64,000 nt of DNA from Azotobacter bryophylli. Its GTDB lineage: Bacteria > Pseudomonadota > Gammaproteobacteria > Pseudomonadales > Pseudomonadaceae. The notes beneath the pieces were generated by a model that saw only the letters and a program-made list of their open reading frames with translations, made no database searches and had not been told where the DNA came from. Positions 1 through 9,005 of this stretch are shown here, piece by piece (the stretch's first letter is position 1; the number at the start of each line of letters is the position of its first letter). The stretch lies in the NCBI RefSeq assembly GCF_042643485.1, contig NZ_JBHRSJ010000001.1:124001-188000 (forward strand), read 5' to 3'. The translations under genes and the position numbers were made by a program.

Positions 1-399
1 CCGGCCGATGGCGTCGCGGCCTTTCAGGGTGTGTCCCAGCACCTGCGCCTGGATCGGCGTGCAGTAGGTGAAGCCGAGGTCGTGGATGGCGTGCATCAGC
101 CGCGGATCCAGGGCGAAGTCGTGGAAGCGGGTCTTGCCCTCCTCGGGTTCGACCTGGAAATCTTCCGGTTTCCACTCGGCTTTCGGGCTGGCCGCGGGCG
201 TTTGGCGCGGCGGCTTGTCGGCCTTCGGCTTGTCGCTACGCGGCGGCTTGCTGGCCTTGTGATCGGCGCGCGGCGAGCGGGTTGGCTTGTCCTGGGATTC
301 GGCGGAGGCGGCGGGGCGCTCGACAGCGGGGAGTTCCGCAACCGGAGCGGGCCTGGCCTCCTCGCCCTTGCCGAAGATTCTTGTGAGTGCTTTCAGCAC
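1..399 (-). CDS. rhlB: ATP-dependent RNA helicase RhlB, N-terminal part
   Basis: Only the first 133 codons are in the window; the gene runs off the left edge. The product is a DEAD-box RNA helicase linked to RNA turnover. After a GTG start (revcomp of 397-399) comes a hydrophilic Lys/Pro/Ala-rich leader of about 85 residues, as in Pseudomonas RhlB. It is followed by the start of the helicase core with the Q motif, seen as FTYCTPIQAQ and then GRDAIG just before the edge. The ATPase motifs are outside the window. A start further upstream is possible because ATA-ACC precedes the GTG in frame. The family call rests on the Q-motif region and the leader style. Confidence 0.85.
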   Translation of the reverse strand, partial: MLKALTRIFGKGEEARPAPVAELPAVERPAASAESQDKPTRSPRADHKASKPPRSDKPKADKPPRQTPAASPKAEWKPEDFQVEPEEGKTRFHDFALDPRLMHAIHDLGFTYCTPIQAQVLGHTLKGRDAIGR

Positions 400-547
400 G
401 GTTATCTCGTCGGTGAATGGGGATGATCGTCCCAGTGTAAAACAAGAAGCCGGTATGGCGAAGAGCCTGCCGACAGTGTTTTCCCGCGAATGTCAATCGG
501 CTACTGATCAGGGTTGCGGAAAATCGGACGAGCTTCCGCCTGGGGGC

Positions 548-1207
548 TCAGCCGAGCCGCTGGCGCAGCCAGTCGGCGATGTCCTGTACTTCCCGGGGCA
601 CGACCTCGTGGCCCATCGGGTATTCCCGCCACTCCACCGGCACGCCGCGGGCGGCGAGGAAGTCGTGGGCGGCGCGGCCGAGCGCCATGGGCACCACGTC
701 GTCGTGGCTGCCGTGCAGGTGCAGCACCGGCAGGTGCCGCTTCTCCGGGGCGAGGACGATCTCCGCGGAGAAGGTCGGGGCGTAGGTGGAGAGGGCCATG
801 ACCCCGCCCAGCGGCCCGTTCCAGCGCAGGAAGGCCGCGTGCAGGACGACCGCGCCGCCCTGGGAGAATCCGGCGAGGACGATGCGCGCCGGGTCTATGC
901 CGGCATCCCGCTGCCGCTCGATCAGCCCGATCACCGACTGCGCCGACTCCTCCAGCTGCGGCGTGTCGATCGCCCGCGAGGTCGGGCTCATGGCCAGGAT
1001 GTCGTACCAGCTGGGCATCTCCCAGCCGCGGTTGATGGTCACCGGCCGGCGCGGCGCCTGGGGCAGGATGAAGCGCACGCTGGGCATGACCTGCTGCAGC
1101 GAGCGGGCTACCGGCTCGAAGTCGTGGCGGTCGGCGCCGAGGCCGTGCAGCCAGATGACGCAGGCGTCGGCGGCGCTCGTCGGCTCCAGGATCAGGGGTT
1201 CGTTCAT
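548..1207 (-). CDS. Carboxylesterase / phospholipase family alpha-beta hydrolase
   Basis: A 219-residue single-domain serine hydrolase of the abhydrolase_2 family, like P. fluorescens esterase II, expected to cleave short-chain carboxylic or thioesters in the cytoplasm. The oxyanion region IWLHGLGAD is at residues 18-26. The nucleophile elbow GFSQGG puts the catalytic serine at 115, HGSHDDVVP supplies Asp170 and the C-terminal MGHEV supplies His200. There is no signal peptide. Length and triad spacing are normal for the family. It stands alone between rhlB and a porin pseudogene, so the natural substrate cannot be inferred. Confidence 0.9.
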   Translation of the reverse strand: MNEPLILEPTSAADACVIWLHGLGADRHDFEPVARSLQQVMPSVRFILPQAPRRPVTINRGWEMPSWYDILAMSPTSRAIDTPQLEESAQSVIGLIERQRDAGIDPARIVLAGFSQGGAVVLHAAFLRWNGPLGGVMALSTYAPTFSAEIVLAPEKRHLPVLHLHGSHDDVVPMALGRAAHDFLAARGVPVEWREYPMGHEVVPREVQDIADWLRQRLG

Positions 1208-1513
1208 GGGGGCTCCAGTGCGAGGGCGGGGTGGCCGATGGATCGCCGGTGCGGCGTCGGAACTGCGGCAAGCTTACACAGTTTCGGCTTTTCCGACCTC
1301 GCCATACGCGATCGGCGCAGGCGGTGCATTCGGGATGCGGGAGTGGATGGCAGGCCATGCTAGAGCGGCAGGCAGACAGACAAGCCTGTGCATCGCAGGC
1401 GGAAGCTGGTGTTTAATGGCCCGGCTTTATGCGATCAGTTTTGACGCCGGATAATTGACCTGCTCGGTTTTCATCCTCTTTCTCCATGATCCGGCGAAGA
1501 GTAGTCCCTTCCC
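1208..1513. other. Intergenic region, nothing identified
   Basis: About 306 bases separate the esterase start from the porin pseudogene. Any promoters for the two divergent genes must lie here, but I see no convincing paired -35/-10 boxes, strong hairpin or conserved peptide on either strand. Confidence 0.4.
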
Positions 1514-2365
1514 ATGAGGAAGAGTCGTACGAGTATCACCCGCCTCATCCCGTCCATCGCCATAGCCGCCTGCCTGCCTTCGGTCCACGCCGCCGAATCC
1601 GGCTTCCTCGAAGGCTCTTCGGCCACCCTGCAACTGCGCAACGACTATTTCAGCCGCGGTTTCTCCGACATCGTCGGGGCCAGCAGGAAGTCGAAGGCGG
1701 AGGAGTGGGCCCAGGGCTGCATCTTCAACTATCGCTCGGGCTATACGCCCGGACCGGTCGGTTTCGGCCTCGACGCCCTCGGCGTGGTGGGCGTCAAGCT
1801 CGACAGCAGCTCCGAGCGGACCGGAACCGGCCTGCTGCCGGTGCATGGCGACGGCAAGGCCGCCGACGAATACGGGCGAATGATGCCGACGCTGAAGGTC
1901 CGGGCCTCCAAGAGCGAGGTCAAGGTCGGCGGACTGCAGCCGGAGCTGCCGGTGCTCATGTTCAGCGACATCCGCCTGCTGCCGCCGACCTACCAGGGCG
2001 CGTCGCTGGTCTCCAACGAGCTTCCCGGGCTGACCCTGTAGGCCGGCCAGCTGTGCTCCTTCAGCCGGCGCGATTCCAGCGACAGCCAGCACTCCTGGCA
2101 GGTGCGCGACGACCTCGATTTCGCTTCCCTCGGCCTGCCCGGGCTGAATGCCCCCCTGCGTTACGTCAGGGGCAGCGACGTGCGGACCGGGCGTGGCTTC
2201 GAGGGCGAATACAGCGAGCGTGACATCGACCTGTCCTACACGGTGCGCAACGGCCCGCTGAAGGACGTCAGCCTCCGTCTGCGCCATGCCGTGGCCCATG
2301 CCAACTACCGTACCGACATCGACGAGAACCGGGTGGTCGTCAGCTACACCATGAAGCTGATCTGA
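1514..2365 (+). pseudogene. OprD-family outer-membrane porin, disabled (in-frame stop plus internal deletion)
   Basis: Family members form 18-stranded, substrate-specific channels for amino acids, peptides or aromatic acids. The signal peptide (residues 1 to about 27, ending VHAAES) and N-terminal barrel are intact, with family hallmarks GFLEGSSATLQLRN, GYTPGPVGFGLD and LLPPTYQGASLVSNE. At 2039-2041 a TAG replaces the CAG expected in LTLQAGQL. Reading on in the same frame gives more OprD sequence, RRDSSDSQ then VRDDLDFASLGLPGL, and a good C-terminus, ERDIDLSYTVRNGPLKD to DENRVVVSYTMKLI. The whole span is only about 283 codons against roughly 420 for the family, so 130-150 residues of mid-barrel are missing around 2085-2105. 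Two independent lesions make function very unlikely. Confidence 0.88.
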
Positions 2366-2507
2366 CCCGCGGCCGGTTGCCCGTGCCGCCAGTGCGGGCA
2401 GCCATGCCCCGCTGGCCCGGACGGCGGGAATTGCCTAAGCTCGGCAGCCCCGTTCCCCGCCAGAGAGCCGTCTTGTCGTCATTCCTCTTCCCCGGCGCGC
2501 AGTCCGC

Positions 2508-3758
2508 ATGAACGCACCGACCAAACCCTGGTTCGTCTACCTAGTGCGGGCCGCCAACGGCGCGCTGTACTGCGGCATCAGCGACGATCCGCAGCGGCGC
2601 TTCGCCATGCACCGGAGCGGCCGCGGCGCCCGTTTCTTCCATACCAGCCCGGCGCAGGCGCTGGTCTATGTCGAGGCCTGCGCCGACAAGGGCGCGGCCC
2701 TGCGCCGCGAGCGGGCGGTCAAGCGCCTGTCGAAGCCGGCCAAGGAGGTCCTGGTGGCCGGGATGGGAACGACGGAGGACGCGCAGGCTCTGAGGAAGAC
2801 GGATTCCATGGAGGACCCCGGCATGCACGAACTCATCCTGCACCATTACCCCAACTCGCCGTTCGCCGAGAAGGCCCGGCTGATGCTCGGCTTCAAGCAG
2901 CTCTCCTGGCGTTCGGTGAGCATCCCGCCGGTGATGCCCAAGCCGGATCTGACCGCGCTGACCGGCGGTTACCGGCGCACTCCGGTGCTGCAGGTCGGCG
3001 CCGACATCTACTGCGACACTGCGCTGATCGCCCGCCGCCTGGAGGCGGAGAAGGCGACCCCGCCCCTGTATCCGGAGGGGCTGGAGTTCATCGTCTCCGG
3101 CTTCGCCGCCTGGGCCGACCGGGAGCTGTTCCAGCATGCGGTGAGCCTGGCCTTCCAGGACGAGGCCCTGGCCCAGCGCTTCGCCGGGCTGCCGGCGGAG
3201 GCGCTGCAGGGCTTCCTGGCCGACCGCGCCGCCCTGTTCAGCGGCGGCACCCTGAGCCGCCTGCCGCTGGTGCAGGCCCGCCAGCAGTGGCCGACCCTGA
3301 TGGCCCGCCTGCAGGAGCAACTGGGGCGGGAGATCGGCGATTTCCTGTTCGGCGAGGCCTCCCTGGCCGATTTCGCCGTGGCCCATCCGCTCTGGTTCCT
3401 CTGCGCCGTCCCCGCCACCGCCGGGCTGGTCGACGCCTATCCGGCGGTGAGCGCCTGGCTCGGTCGGGTGCGGGGCTTCGGCCACGGTTCCCACGACGAA
3501 CTGCCCGCCCCGGAGGCCATCGAGATCGCCCGCGCCGCCACCCCGGCGCCCCTGCCGGAGGGCGAGGGCCTGGCGCTGGAGGGTTTCGCGCCGGGCCAGC
3601 GGGTGCTGGTCGCCGCCACCGACTACGGTGTCGATCCGGTGCACGGCGAACTGGTCCACGCCGGCGTCGAGGCGCTGATCCTGCGCCGCGAGGATCCGCG
3701 CGCCGGCGTCGTGCACGTGCACCTGCCGCGCCTGGGCTACCGCATCGAGGCGGCTTAG
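2508..3758 (+). CDS. Fused GIY-YIG endonuclease domain and glutathione S-transferase-like protein
   Basis: One 416-codon frame carries two unrelated domains. Residues 8-88 form a UPF0213/YhbQ-type GIY-YIG domain, with VYL and YCG for the paired motif, then DDPQRRFAMH and a conserved RRERAVKRLS helix. After a linker of about 18 residues, residues 106-416 form a GST-like protein: a thioredoxin-fold start LILHHYPNSPFAEKARLML, a helical C-terminal domain and a further tail ending LPRLGYRIEAA. An ATG at 2823 in the same frame has GGAGG 8 bases upstream, so the GST may also be made alone. In most relatives these domains are, to my knowledge, separate genes. Whether the long form is stable is unknown. 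Confidence 0.8.
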   Translation: MNAPTKPWFVYLVRAANGALYCGISDDPQRRFAMHRSGRGARFFHTSPAQALVYVEACADKGAALRRERAVKRLSKPAKEVLVAGMGTTEDAQALRKTDSMEDPGMHELILHHYPNSPFAEKARLMLGFKQLSWRSVSIPPVMPKPDLTALTGGYRRTPVLQVGADIYCDTALIARRLEAEKATPPLYPEGLEFIVSGFAAWADRELFQHAVSLAFQDEALAQRFAGLPAEALQGFLADRAALFSGGTLSRLPLVQARQQWPTLMARLQEQLGREIGDFLFGEASLADFAVAHPLWFLCAVPATAGLVDAYPAVSAWLGRVRGFGHGSHDELPAPEAIEIARAATPAPLPEGEGLALEGFAPGQRVLVAATDYGVDPVHGELVHAGVEALILRREDPRAGVVHVHLPRLGYRIEAA

Positions 3759-3780
3759 CGTACCGCTGCCGGCGCCCGGG

Positions 3781-4599
3781 TCAGGCCCGCTCCAGCTCGT
3801 CCGCGGTGAACGGCGGAGGGCGCTGCGGCCAGTCCAGATCGAGCTTCTCCAGTTCCCGCGCCAGCAGGCTGGCGAGCAGCAGATCGCGCAGCCAGCGGTG
3901 GTCCGCCGGGATCACGTACCAGGGGGCCTGCGGCCGGTGGCTGACGGCCAGCAGCGTCGACCAGCGCGCCTGGCGCAGATCGAACTGGCGGTGCGCCTCC
4001 AGGTCGCCGGCGGCCAGCTTCCAGCGCTTGTCGATCTGCTCCAGGCGCTGATGCAGGCGGCGCTTCTGTTCGTGGCGGGAGATCTGCAGGTAGCACTTGA
4101 GCGGTTCGATGCCCTGCGCCGGCAGGTGCTCCTCCTGCGCCAGCACCTGTTCCAGGCGCGCCGGCACCTCGTCCTCGCCGCACAGCCCGTCCAGCGGGTC
4201 GCTGATCAGGCCCTCGTACCAGCTGCGGTCGAACACGCCGAGCTGGCCGGGGGCGGGCAGGCGTTGGCGGTAGCGCCAGAGGAAGTCGTGCGCCCGCTCC
4301 GCATCGCTCGGCGGCTGGAAGCCGTGCACCGCCAGGGCCCGCGGGTCGAGTCCGGCCAGCACGCGGCGGATGACGCCGTCCTTGCCCGAGCAGTCCGGGC
4401 CCTGGAGGATCAGCAGCAGCGCCTCGCGGCGGTTGGCACGGAGTATGGTTAGGCGCTCGCGCAGCCACTCCTTGAGTTCGGCCAGGCGCTCCTGGGCCCG
4501 GGCCTTGTCCAGGCCGTACTGGCGCGCCGGGTCGCCGGCCAGCGGCGCGTCGGGGCGGCACAAACAGTCGTCGAGTATCTCGTCCGGCAGGCGGGACAT
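3781..4599 (-). CDS. Polyphosphate kinase 2 family phosphotransferase
   Basis: A 272-residue PPK2-family enzyme that moves phosphate between polyphosphate and nucleotides in the cytoplasm. The P-loop GPDCSGKDG is at residues 67-75, with a Walker-B-like FDRSWYEGL around Asp124 and the lid-region arginines in ISRHEQKRR. The length fits one-domain PPK2 proteins. I chose the ATG at 4597-4599, which has AGGAG 7 bases upstream, over an in-frame start 25 codons earlier that lacks family similarity. Whether it prefers AMP, ADP or GDP cannot be read safely from sequence. The stop is only 20 bases from the preceding convergent GST gene. Confidence 0.88.
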   Translation of the reverse strand: MSRLPDEILDDCLCRPDAPLAGDPARQYGLDKARAQERLAELKEWLRERLTILRANRREALLLILQGPDCSGKDGVIRRVLAGLDPRALAVHGFQPPSDAERAHDFLWRYRQRLPAPGQLGVFDRSWYEGLISDPLDGLCGEDEVPARLEQVLAQEEHLPAQGIEPLKCYLQISRHEQKRRLHQRLEQIDKRWKLAAGDLEAHRQFDLRQARWSTLLAVSHRPQAPWYVIPADHRWLRDLLLASLLARELEKLDLDWPQRPPPFTADELERA

Positions 4600-4680
4600 G
4601 GAGCGCTCCTGGTCAGGCGGGGAAGGGCGCGGGTGCCTTTCCCCATGAGCGTAGCCGGTGCGGGTTTTTCCCATCGGCGG

Positions 4681-5688
4681 TCATTCCTTGCGGCGCTTGA
4701 GCTGGTCTTTCAGCTGGGTCGGCAGGTTGTGGATGATCAGGGTGTCCTGCGCCTCGTCGTACTCGATCTTCGAGCCGAGCAGGTGCGCCTCGAAGCTGAT
4801 CGACAGGCCCTCGGCGCGGCCGGTGAAGCGGCGGAACTGGTTGAGGGTGCGCTTGTCCGGCGGGATCTCTGGCGACAGGCCGTAGTCCTTGTTGCGGATG
4901 TGATCGAAGAAGGCCCGCGGGCGTTCCTCGTCGATCACCTCGGAAAGCTCCTCCAGGGTCATCGGCTCGCCGCGCCGGGCCTGGTTGCTGGCGTAGTCGA
5001 CCAGCGCGCTGGTCTTCTCCCGGGCCGCTTCCTCGGCCAGGTCCTCGCTCTCGACGAAGTCGCTGAAGGCCTTGAGCAGGGTGCGCGTCTCGCTCGGCGC
5101 GTCGACGCCTTCCTGGCAACCGATGAAATCGCGGAAGTAGTCCGAGACCTTCTTGCCGTTCTTGCCCTTGATGAAGGAGATGTACTGCTTGGACTGCTTG
5201 TTGTTGCGCCACTCTGAGATGTTGATCCGCGCCGCCAGGTGCAGCTGGGCGAGGTCCAGGTGCTTGGCCGGGGCGACCTCCAGGCTGTCGGTCACCGTCA
5301 CGCCTTCGCTGTGGTGGAGCAGGGCGATGGCCAGGTAGTCGGTCATGCCCTGCTGGTAGTGGGCGAACAGCACGTGGCCGCCGGTGGAGAGGTTGGATTC
5401 CTCCATCAGCTTCTGCAGGTGCTCGACCGCCTTGCGGCTGAAGGCGGTGAAGTCGGTTTCGCCCTCCAGGTACCGGCCCAGCCAGCCGCTGAAGGGATAG
5501 GCGCCGGACTCCTCGTGGAACAGGCCCCAGGCCTTGCCCTGCTTGGCGTTGTAGCTCTCGTTGAGGTCGGCCAGGAGGTTCTCCATGGCCTGGGACTCGG
5601 CCAGCTCCGAGTCGCGGGCGTGCAGCACGGCGGGGCTGCCGTCGGGTTTCTTCTCGATCAGGTGGACGATGCAATGGCGTATCGGCAC
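4681..5688 (-). CDS. ndpA: Nucleoid-associated protein YejK/NdpA
   Basis: The 335-residue product matches the YejK/NdpA family throughout. It begins MPIRHCIVHLIEKKPDG, as these proteins do, continues with SNLSTGGHVLFAHYQ and the conserved RINISEWRNNKQSKQYISF stretch, and ends in a basic LKRRKE tail. Family members associate with the nucleoid and co-purify with DNA and topoisomerase IV; the exact biochemical role is not well defined. Length is normal. It lies upstream of and in the same direction as the PPK2 gene, with about 80 bases between them, so co-transcription is possible. Confidence 0.92.
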   Translation of the reverse strand: MPIRHCIVHLIEKKPDGSPAVLHARDSELAESQAMENLLADLNESYNAKQGKAWGLFHEESGAYPFSGWLGRYLEGETDFTAFSRKAVEHLQKLMEESNLSTGGHVLFAHYQQGMTDYLAIALLHHSEGVTVTDSLEVAPAKHLDLAQLHLAARINISEWRNNKQSKQYISFIKGKNGKKVSDYFRDFIGCQEGVDAPSETRTLLKAFSDFVESEDLAEEAAREKTSALVDYASNQARRGEPMTLEELSEVIDEERPRAFFDHIRNKDYGLSPEIPPDKRTLNQFRRFTGRAEGLSISFEAHLLGSKIEYDEAQDTLIIHNLPTQLKDQLKRRKE

Positions 5689-5758
5689 GGCGGTCTCGCA
5701 TTGACGGGAACGGATGCCGGCAGTTTACCCGAGCGGCCCGCCCGCGGGCGGCGGGCGT

Positions 5759-7072
5759 TCACTCGGGCGGTGACGGCTTGAGCCCCTTGAGCCGCTCGAT
5801 CATGTAGCGCACGTGCAGGTGCAGGGCGTACAGCTCGTGGGAGAAGGACAGCGGCACGTCGACCCGGCCCAGCTCCTTCTCGATATCCGCCAGGCGGGCG
5901 ATCTCCTCGTCCAGGCGCGGGCCGAGGGTGCCGTCGTGGAGCAGGGCGTCGACCTCGTGCAGGTGCCGGTACCAGCGGTAGATCCGCGAGCGCATGCGCC
6001 ACTCGTAGATCGGCGAGATCAGCTTGGTCAGCGGCAGCAGGACGGCGAGGAAGGGGATCAGGAGAACGATATAACGGTCGACCACCGAGGCGATGCGAAA
6101 CGGCAGGAAGCGCTGCAGGTAGGGCAGGCCGGTGCGGTAGTAGCTGTCCGCCTCCTTGGTCAGGGGGAAGCCGCTGGGCTCGGCCTGCGGGAAGCGGTCC
6201 GGCGGGTCGAGCAGCGAGCCTTCGCGCAGGACCTTGCGCGAGGACTCCAGCAGCAGCGGGGTCAGCGCCGGATGCAGGCTGGCGTTGGCGACCAGGGTGG
6301 CCACCGGCGAGAGGGTGGTGAGCGGCCGCTCGGGGCTGTCGTGGGCCAGGTCGAGCAGCCCCGGCGGGACCGTCAGCGCCTGCAGGAAGGGGAAGCGCGC
6401 CTGGTAGGCCTCGGCGCGCGGAATGCCGGTCAGGCGCAGCCGGGGATTGCGCGCCAGCTGCTGGATCAGCGGATTCTCCGGCGGGCCGACGAAGAAGGCC
6501 GCATCCAGCTTGCCCTGATTCAGCGCGGCGACCGCGTCGGCACTGTCCAGCGGCAGCCAGCCGGGCCGGCGGCCGATGCCGTTGGCGGCGAAGAGGCTCA
6601 GCACTACCGGCTGGGTGCCGCTGCCGTCGCTGCCGATGCCTATCCGCTTGTCGATCAGATCGGCCAGTCGGCGGGCCTTCAGCTCGCGGCGCTGGAATAG
6701 CCACAGCGGCTCCCGGTACAGGGCGCCGAGTCCGCGCAGGCGCCGGCGTTCCTCCTCGCTCAGGTTCAGCTCGGCGCCGCTCTGCACCAGGCCGATCTGC
6801 ACCGGGCTGTCCGCCGCCAGCAGGAGCCGGAGGTTGTCCGTGGAGCCGCCGCTGTCGACCAGTTCCAGTTCGATTCCTTCCGCGGCCAGGCGCGCCTTCA
6901 GGCGCTCGCCGAAGGCGTGGTAGCCGCCGCCCTCGACCCCGGCGGCCAGGCGCAGATGGCTCGGCGGCGCCGGGTCGAGCGCCCAGACGAACAGACCGAC
7001 CGCCGCGGCCAGCACCGGCACCAGCCAGAGATGGGCCTTGAGGTAGAGCTTCAGGTCGTGGAAGCGGGTCAT
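5759..7072 (-). CDS. TAXI-family TRAP solute-binding-like membrane protein
   Basis: A 437-residue protein with an N-terminal membrane anchor (about residues 12-32), a periplasmic TAXI/NMT1-like binding domain and a second hydrophobic helix near residues 335-360 followed by a charged cytoplasmic tail. Family marks include RLAAGVEGGGYHAFGE, LVDSGGSTDN, GSDGSGTQPV and VAALNQGKLDAAFFVGPPE. TAXI proteins normally deliver substrates to TRAP permeases, but no DctM/DctQ genes are nearby and the C-terminal membrane extension is unlike a free binding protein. It may be a sensor or an orphan receptor. The ATG at 7070-7072 has GGGAG upstream; an earlier in-frame ATG adds 15 residues without similarity. 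Confidence 0.82.
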   Translation of the reverse strand: MTRFHDLKLYLKAHLWLVPVLAAAVGLFVWALDPAPPSHLRLAAGVEGGGYHAFGERLKARLAAEGIELELVDSGGSTDNLRLLLAADSPVQIGLVQSGAELNLSEEERRRLRGLGALYREPLWLFQRRELKARRLADLIDKRIGIGSDGSGTQPVVLSLFAANGIGRRPGWLPLDSADAVAALNQGKLDAAFFVGPPENPLIQQLARNPRLRLTGIPRAEAYQARFPFLQALTVPPGLLDLAHDSPERPLTTLSPVATLVANASLHPALTPLLLESSRKVLREGSLLDPPDRFPQAEPSGFPLTKEADSYYRTGLPYLQRFLPFRIASVVDRYIVLLIPFLAVLLPLTKLISPIYEWRMRSRIYRWYRHLHEVDALLHDGTLGPRLDEEIARLADIEKELGRVDVPLSFSHELYALHLHVRYMIERLKGLKPSPPE

Positions 7073-7142
7073 GGCGGCGGCTCCCTGCCGGGCCGGGCAT
7101 ATCTGTACCTTAGCCAAGCCGGCGAGCGCCTGCTCGCGCGCC

Positions 7143-8057
7143 TCAGCGCGCCAGCCAGGGCGGGGGGCCGGCGAAGATCTCGCTGAGGAAGTCGAGCATC
7201 GCCCGGACCTTGGCCGGCGGCCGGCGGTCGGGCGGGTAGAGGGCGTGGATGCCGCCCAGGGCGTAGCTCGGCTGGTCGAGCTCCAGGGCCACCAGCTCGC
7301 CGCGCTCGAGGGCCTCGGCGACGATGAACAGCGGCTGGTAGATCACCCCCTGGCCACCCAGCGCGGCGGCCAGCAGGGCCTCGCCGTTGTTCGCCGCCAA
7401 GTCGCCGCTGATCGGCACGCGCACGGCGCCGTCGCGGCCGAAGGCCCACTCGCTGCTGCCGCACCAGGGCGATAGGGTGTAGCCCAGGCAGTTGTGCTGG
7501 GCCAGCTCGGCCACCCGTCGGGGCACTCCGCGCGCATCGAGATAGGCGGGGGCGGCGCAGACCAGCACCGGGCAGTCGCCGAGCCGGCGTGCCTGCAGCG
7601 GGCTGTCGACCAGTCGGCCGATGCGGATGGCGATGTCCCAGCGGCCCTCGATCAGATCGACTTGACTGTCGGTAAGGCCCAGTTCGACCCGCACTGCCGG
7701 ATGCCGCTTGGCGAAGACCGGCATCCGCGGGGCGATGAAGCGGCTGCCGAAGGACAGCGGCATGTTCAGGCGCAGCAGACCGCTGGCCTCGACCCGCTGC
7801 GAGGCGACCGCAGCCTCGCTCTCGTCGATGTCGGCGAGGATGCGCTGGCAGGCATCCAGGTACAGGCTTCCGGCATCGGTGAGGGTCAGGCGGCGGGTGC
7901 TGCGGTGGAACAGCTTGACTCCGAGGTGGCGCTCCAGGGCATCCACGTGCTTGGTCGCCATCGCCGGCGACATCCCCAGATGCCGCGCGGCCGCGGAGAG
8001 ACTGCCGGATGCCGCGGCGCGGGCGAACACGCGCATGCCGGTTACGCGATCGAGCAT
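7143..8057 (-). CDS. LysR-family transcriptional regulator
   Basis: The 304-residue product has the LysR layout: an N-terminal winged helix-turn-helix (residues 4-62, with GSLSAAARHLGMSPAMATKH and LFHRSTRRLTLT), a linker helix, and a periplasmic-binding-like effector domain from about residue 90 to 295. It is divergently arranged with the dioxygenase-SDR-DUF2218 operon across about 100 bases, the standard arrangement for a LysR protein controlling its neighbour. The effector is unknown; an aromatic or quinone-like compound is a guess based on the dioxygenase. Confidence 0.9.
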   Translation of the reverse strand: MLDRVTGMRVFARAAASGSLSAAARHLGMSPAMATKHVDALERHLGVKLFHRSTRRLTLTDAGSLYLDACQRILADIDESEAAVASQRVEASGLLRLNMPLSFGSRFIAPRMPVFAKRHPAVRVELGLTDSQVDLIEGRWDIAIRIGRLVDSPLQARRLGDCPVLVCAAPAYLDARGVPRRVAELAQHNCLGYTLSPWCGSSEWAFGRDGAVRVPISGDLAANNGEALLAAALGGQGVIYQPLFIVAEALERGELVALELDQPSYALGGIHALYPPDRRPPAKVRAMLDFLSEIFAGPPPWLAR

Positions 8058-8159
8058 TTAATACTCCTGGTTGAAACCTATCGTCTCGCTTGCCTGATTA
8101 TCATTTTCCGATTGTAGGCCATACTGCCTGCTTATCCACCCGCAGAGGAGAGTCACCCC

Positions 8160-8987
8160 ATGTATGCCAGCGCACCCGCCGACTCTTCGGGCATACAGCC
8201 GACCCTGTTCATTCCCCACGGCGCCGGCCCCTGCTTCTTCATGGACTGGGATCCGCCGACCGCCTGGAACGCCATGGCCGACTTCCTCAGGGGCGTCGCC
8301 GCCACGCTGCCGCAGCCGCCGCGGGCCATCCTGATGGTCTCCGGGCACTGGCTGGAGCCGGGCTTCAGCGTCACCAGCGGCCGCCAGCCGGGGCTGATCT
8401 ACGATTACTACGGGTTTCCGCTGCATACCTACGAGCTGCGCTACGACGCCCCCGGTAGCCCGGAGCTGGCCGCGCGGGTCGCTGACCTGCTGGCGGGCGC
8501 GGACCTGCCGGTGCGGCAGGACGGCGAGCGCGGCTTCGACCACGGCATGTTCATCCCGCTGAAGCTGATGTTCCCGGCCGCCGACGTTCCGGTGGTGCAG
8601 CTGTCGCTGCGCAACGACCTCGATCCGGCGGCGCATCTGGCGGCCGGCCGCGCCCTGGCGCCGCTGCGCGAGGAGGGGGTGCTGATCGTCGGCAGCGGCA
8701 TGAGTTTCCACAACATGCGCGGCTACGGCGATCCGCGCTTCGGGCCGATCTCCGACGCCTTCGACCGCTGGCTGACCGCCACGGTGGAGGCCGCACCCGA
8801 GGAGCGCCACGCCCGCCTGCTCGACTGGGAGCAGGCGCCGATGGCCCGGCTGTGCCACCCGCCGCGGGCCGAGGAACACCTGCTGCCGCTCTTCGTGGTG
8901 GCTGGCGCCGCGGCCACGGATGCCGGCCGGCGGGTATTCTCCGACCGGGTGCTGGAAACCACCCTTTCCGCTTTCCGTTTCGGCTGA
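8160..8987 (+). CDS. DODA-type class III extradiol ring-cleavage dioxygenase
   Basis: The 275-residue protein belongs to the YgiD / 4,5-DOPA dioxygenase group, metal-dependent enzymes that open catechol-type rings. Candidate metal or catalytic histidines are His20 (FIPHGAGP), His63 (MVSGHWLEP), His128 (GFDHGMF), His184 (SFHNMRG) and His240 (AEEHLLPL), at the positions usual for the family. It starts at 8160 behind a strong AGAGGAG site and leads a three-gene operon, with the SDR gene 18 bases downstream. It is probably controlled by the divergent LysR regulator. The real substrate is not known; related proteins are often annotated by homology only. Confidence 0.87.
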   Translation: MYASAPADSSGIQPTLFIPHGAGPCFFMDWDPPTAWNAMADFLRGVAATLPQPPRAILMVSGHWLEPGFSVTSGRQPGLIYDYYGFPLHTYELRYDAPGSPELAARVADLLAGADLPVRQDGERGFDHGMFIPLKLMFPAADVPVVQLSLRNDLDPAAHLAAGRALAPLREEGVLIVGSGMSFHNMRGYGDPRFGPISDAFDRWLTATVEAAPEERHARLLDWEQAPMARLCHPPRAEEHLLPLFVVAGAAATDAGRRVFSDRVLETTLSAFRFG

Positions 8988-9005
8988 TCCCACAGGAGTT
9001 TTCCC

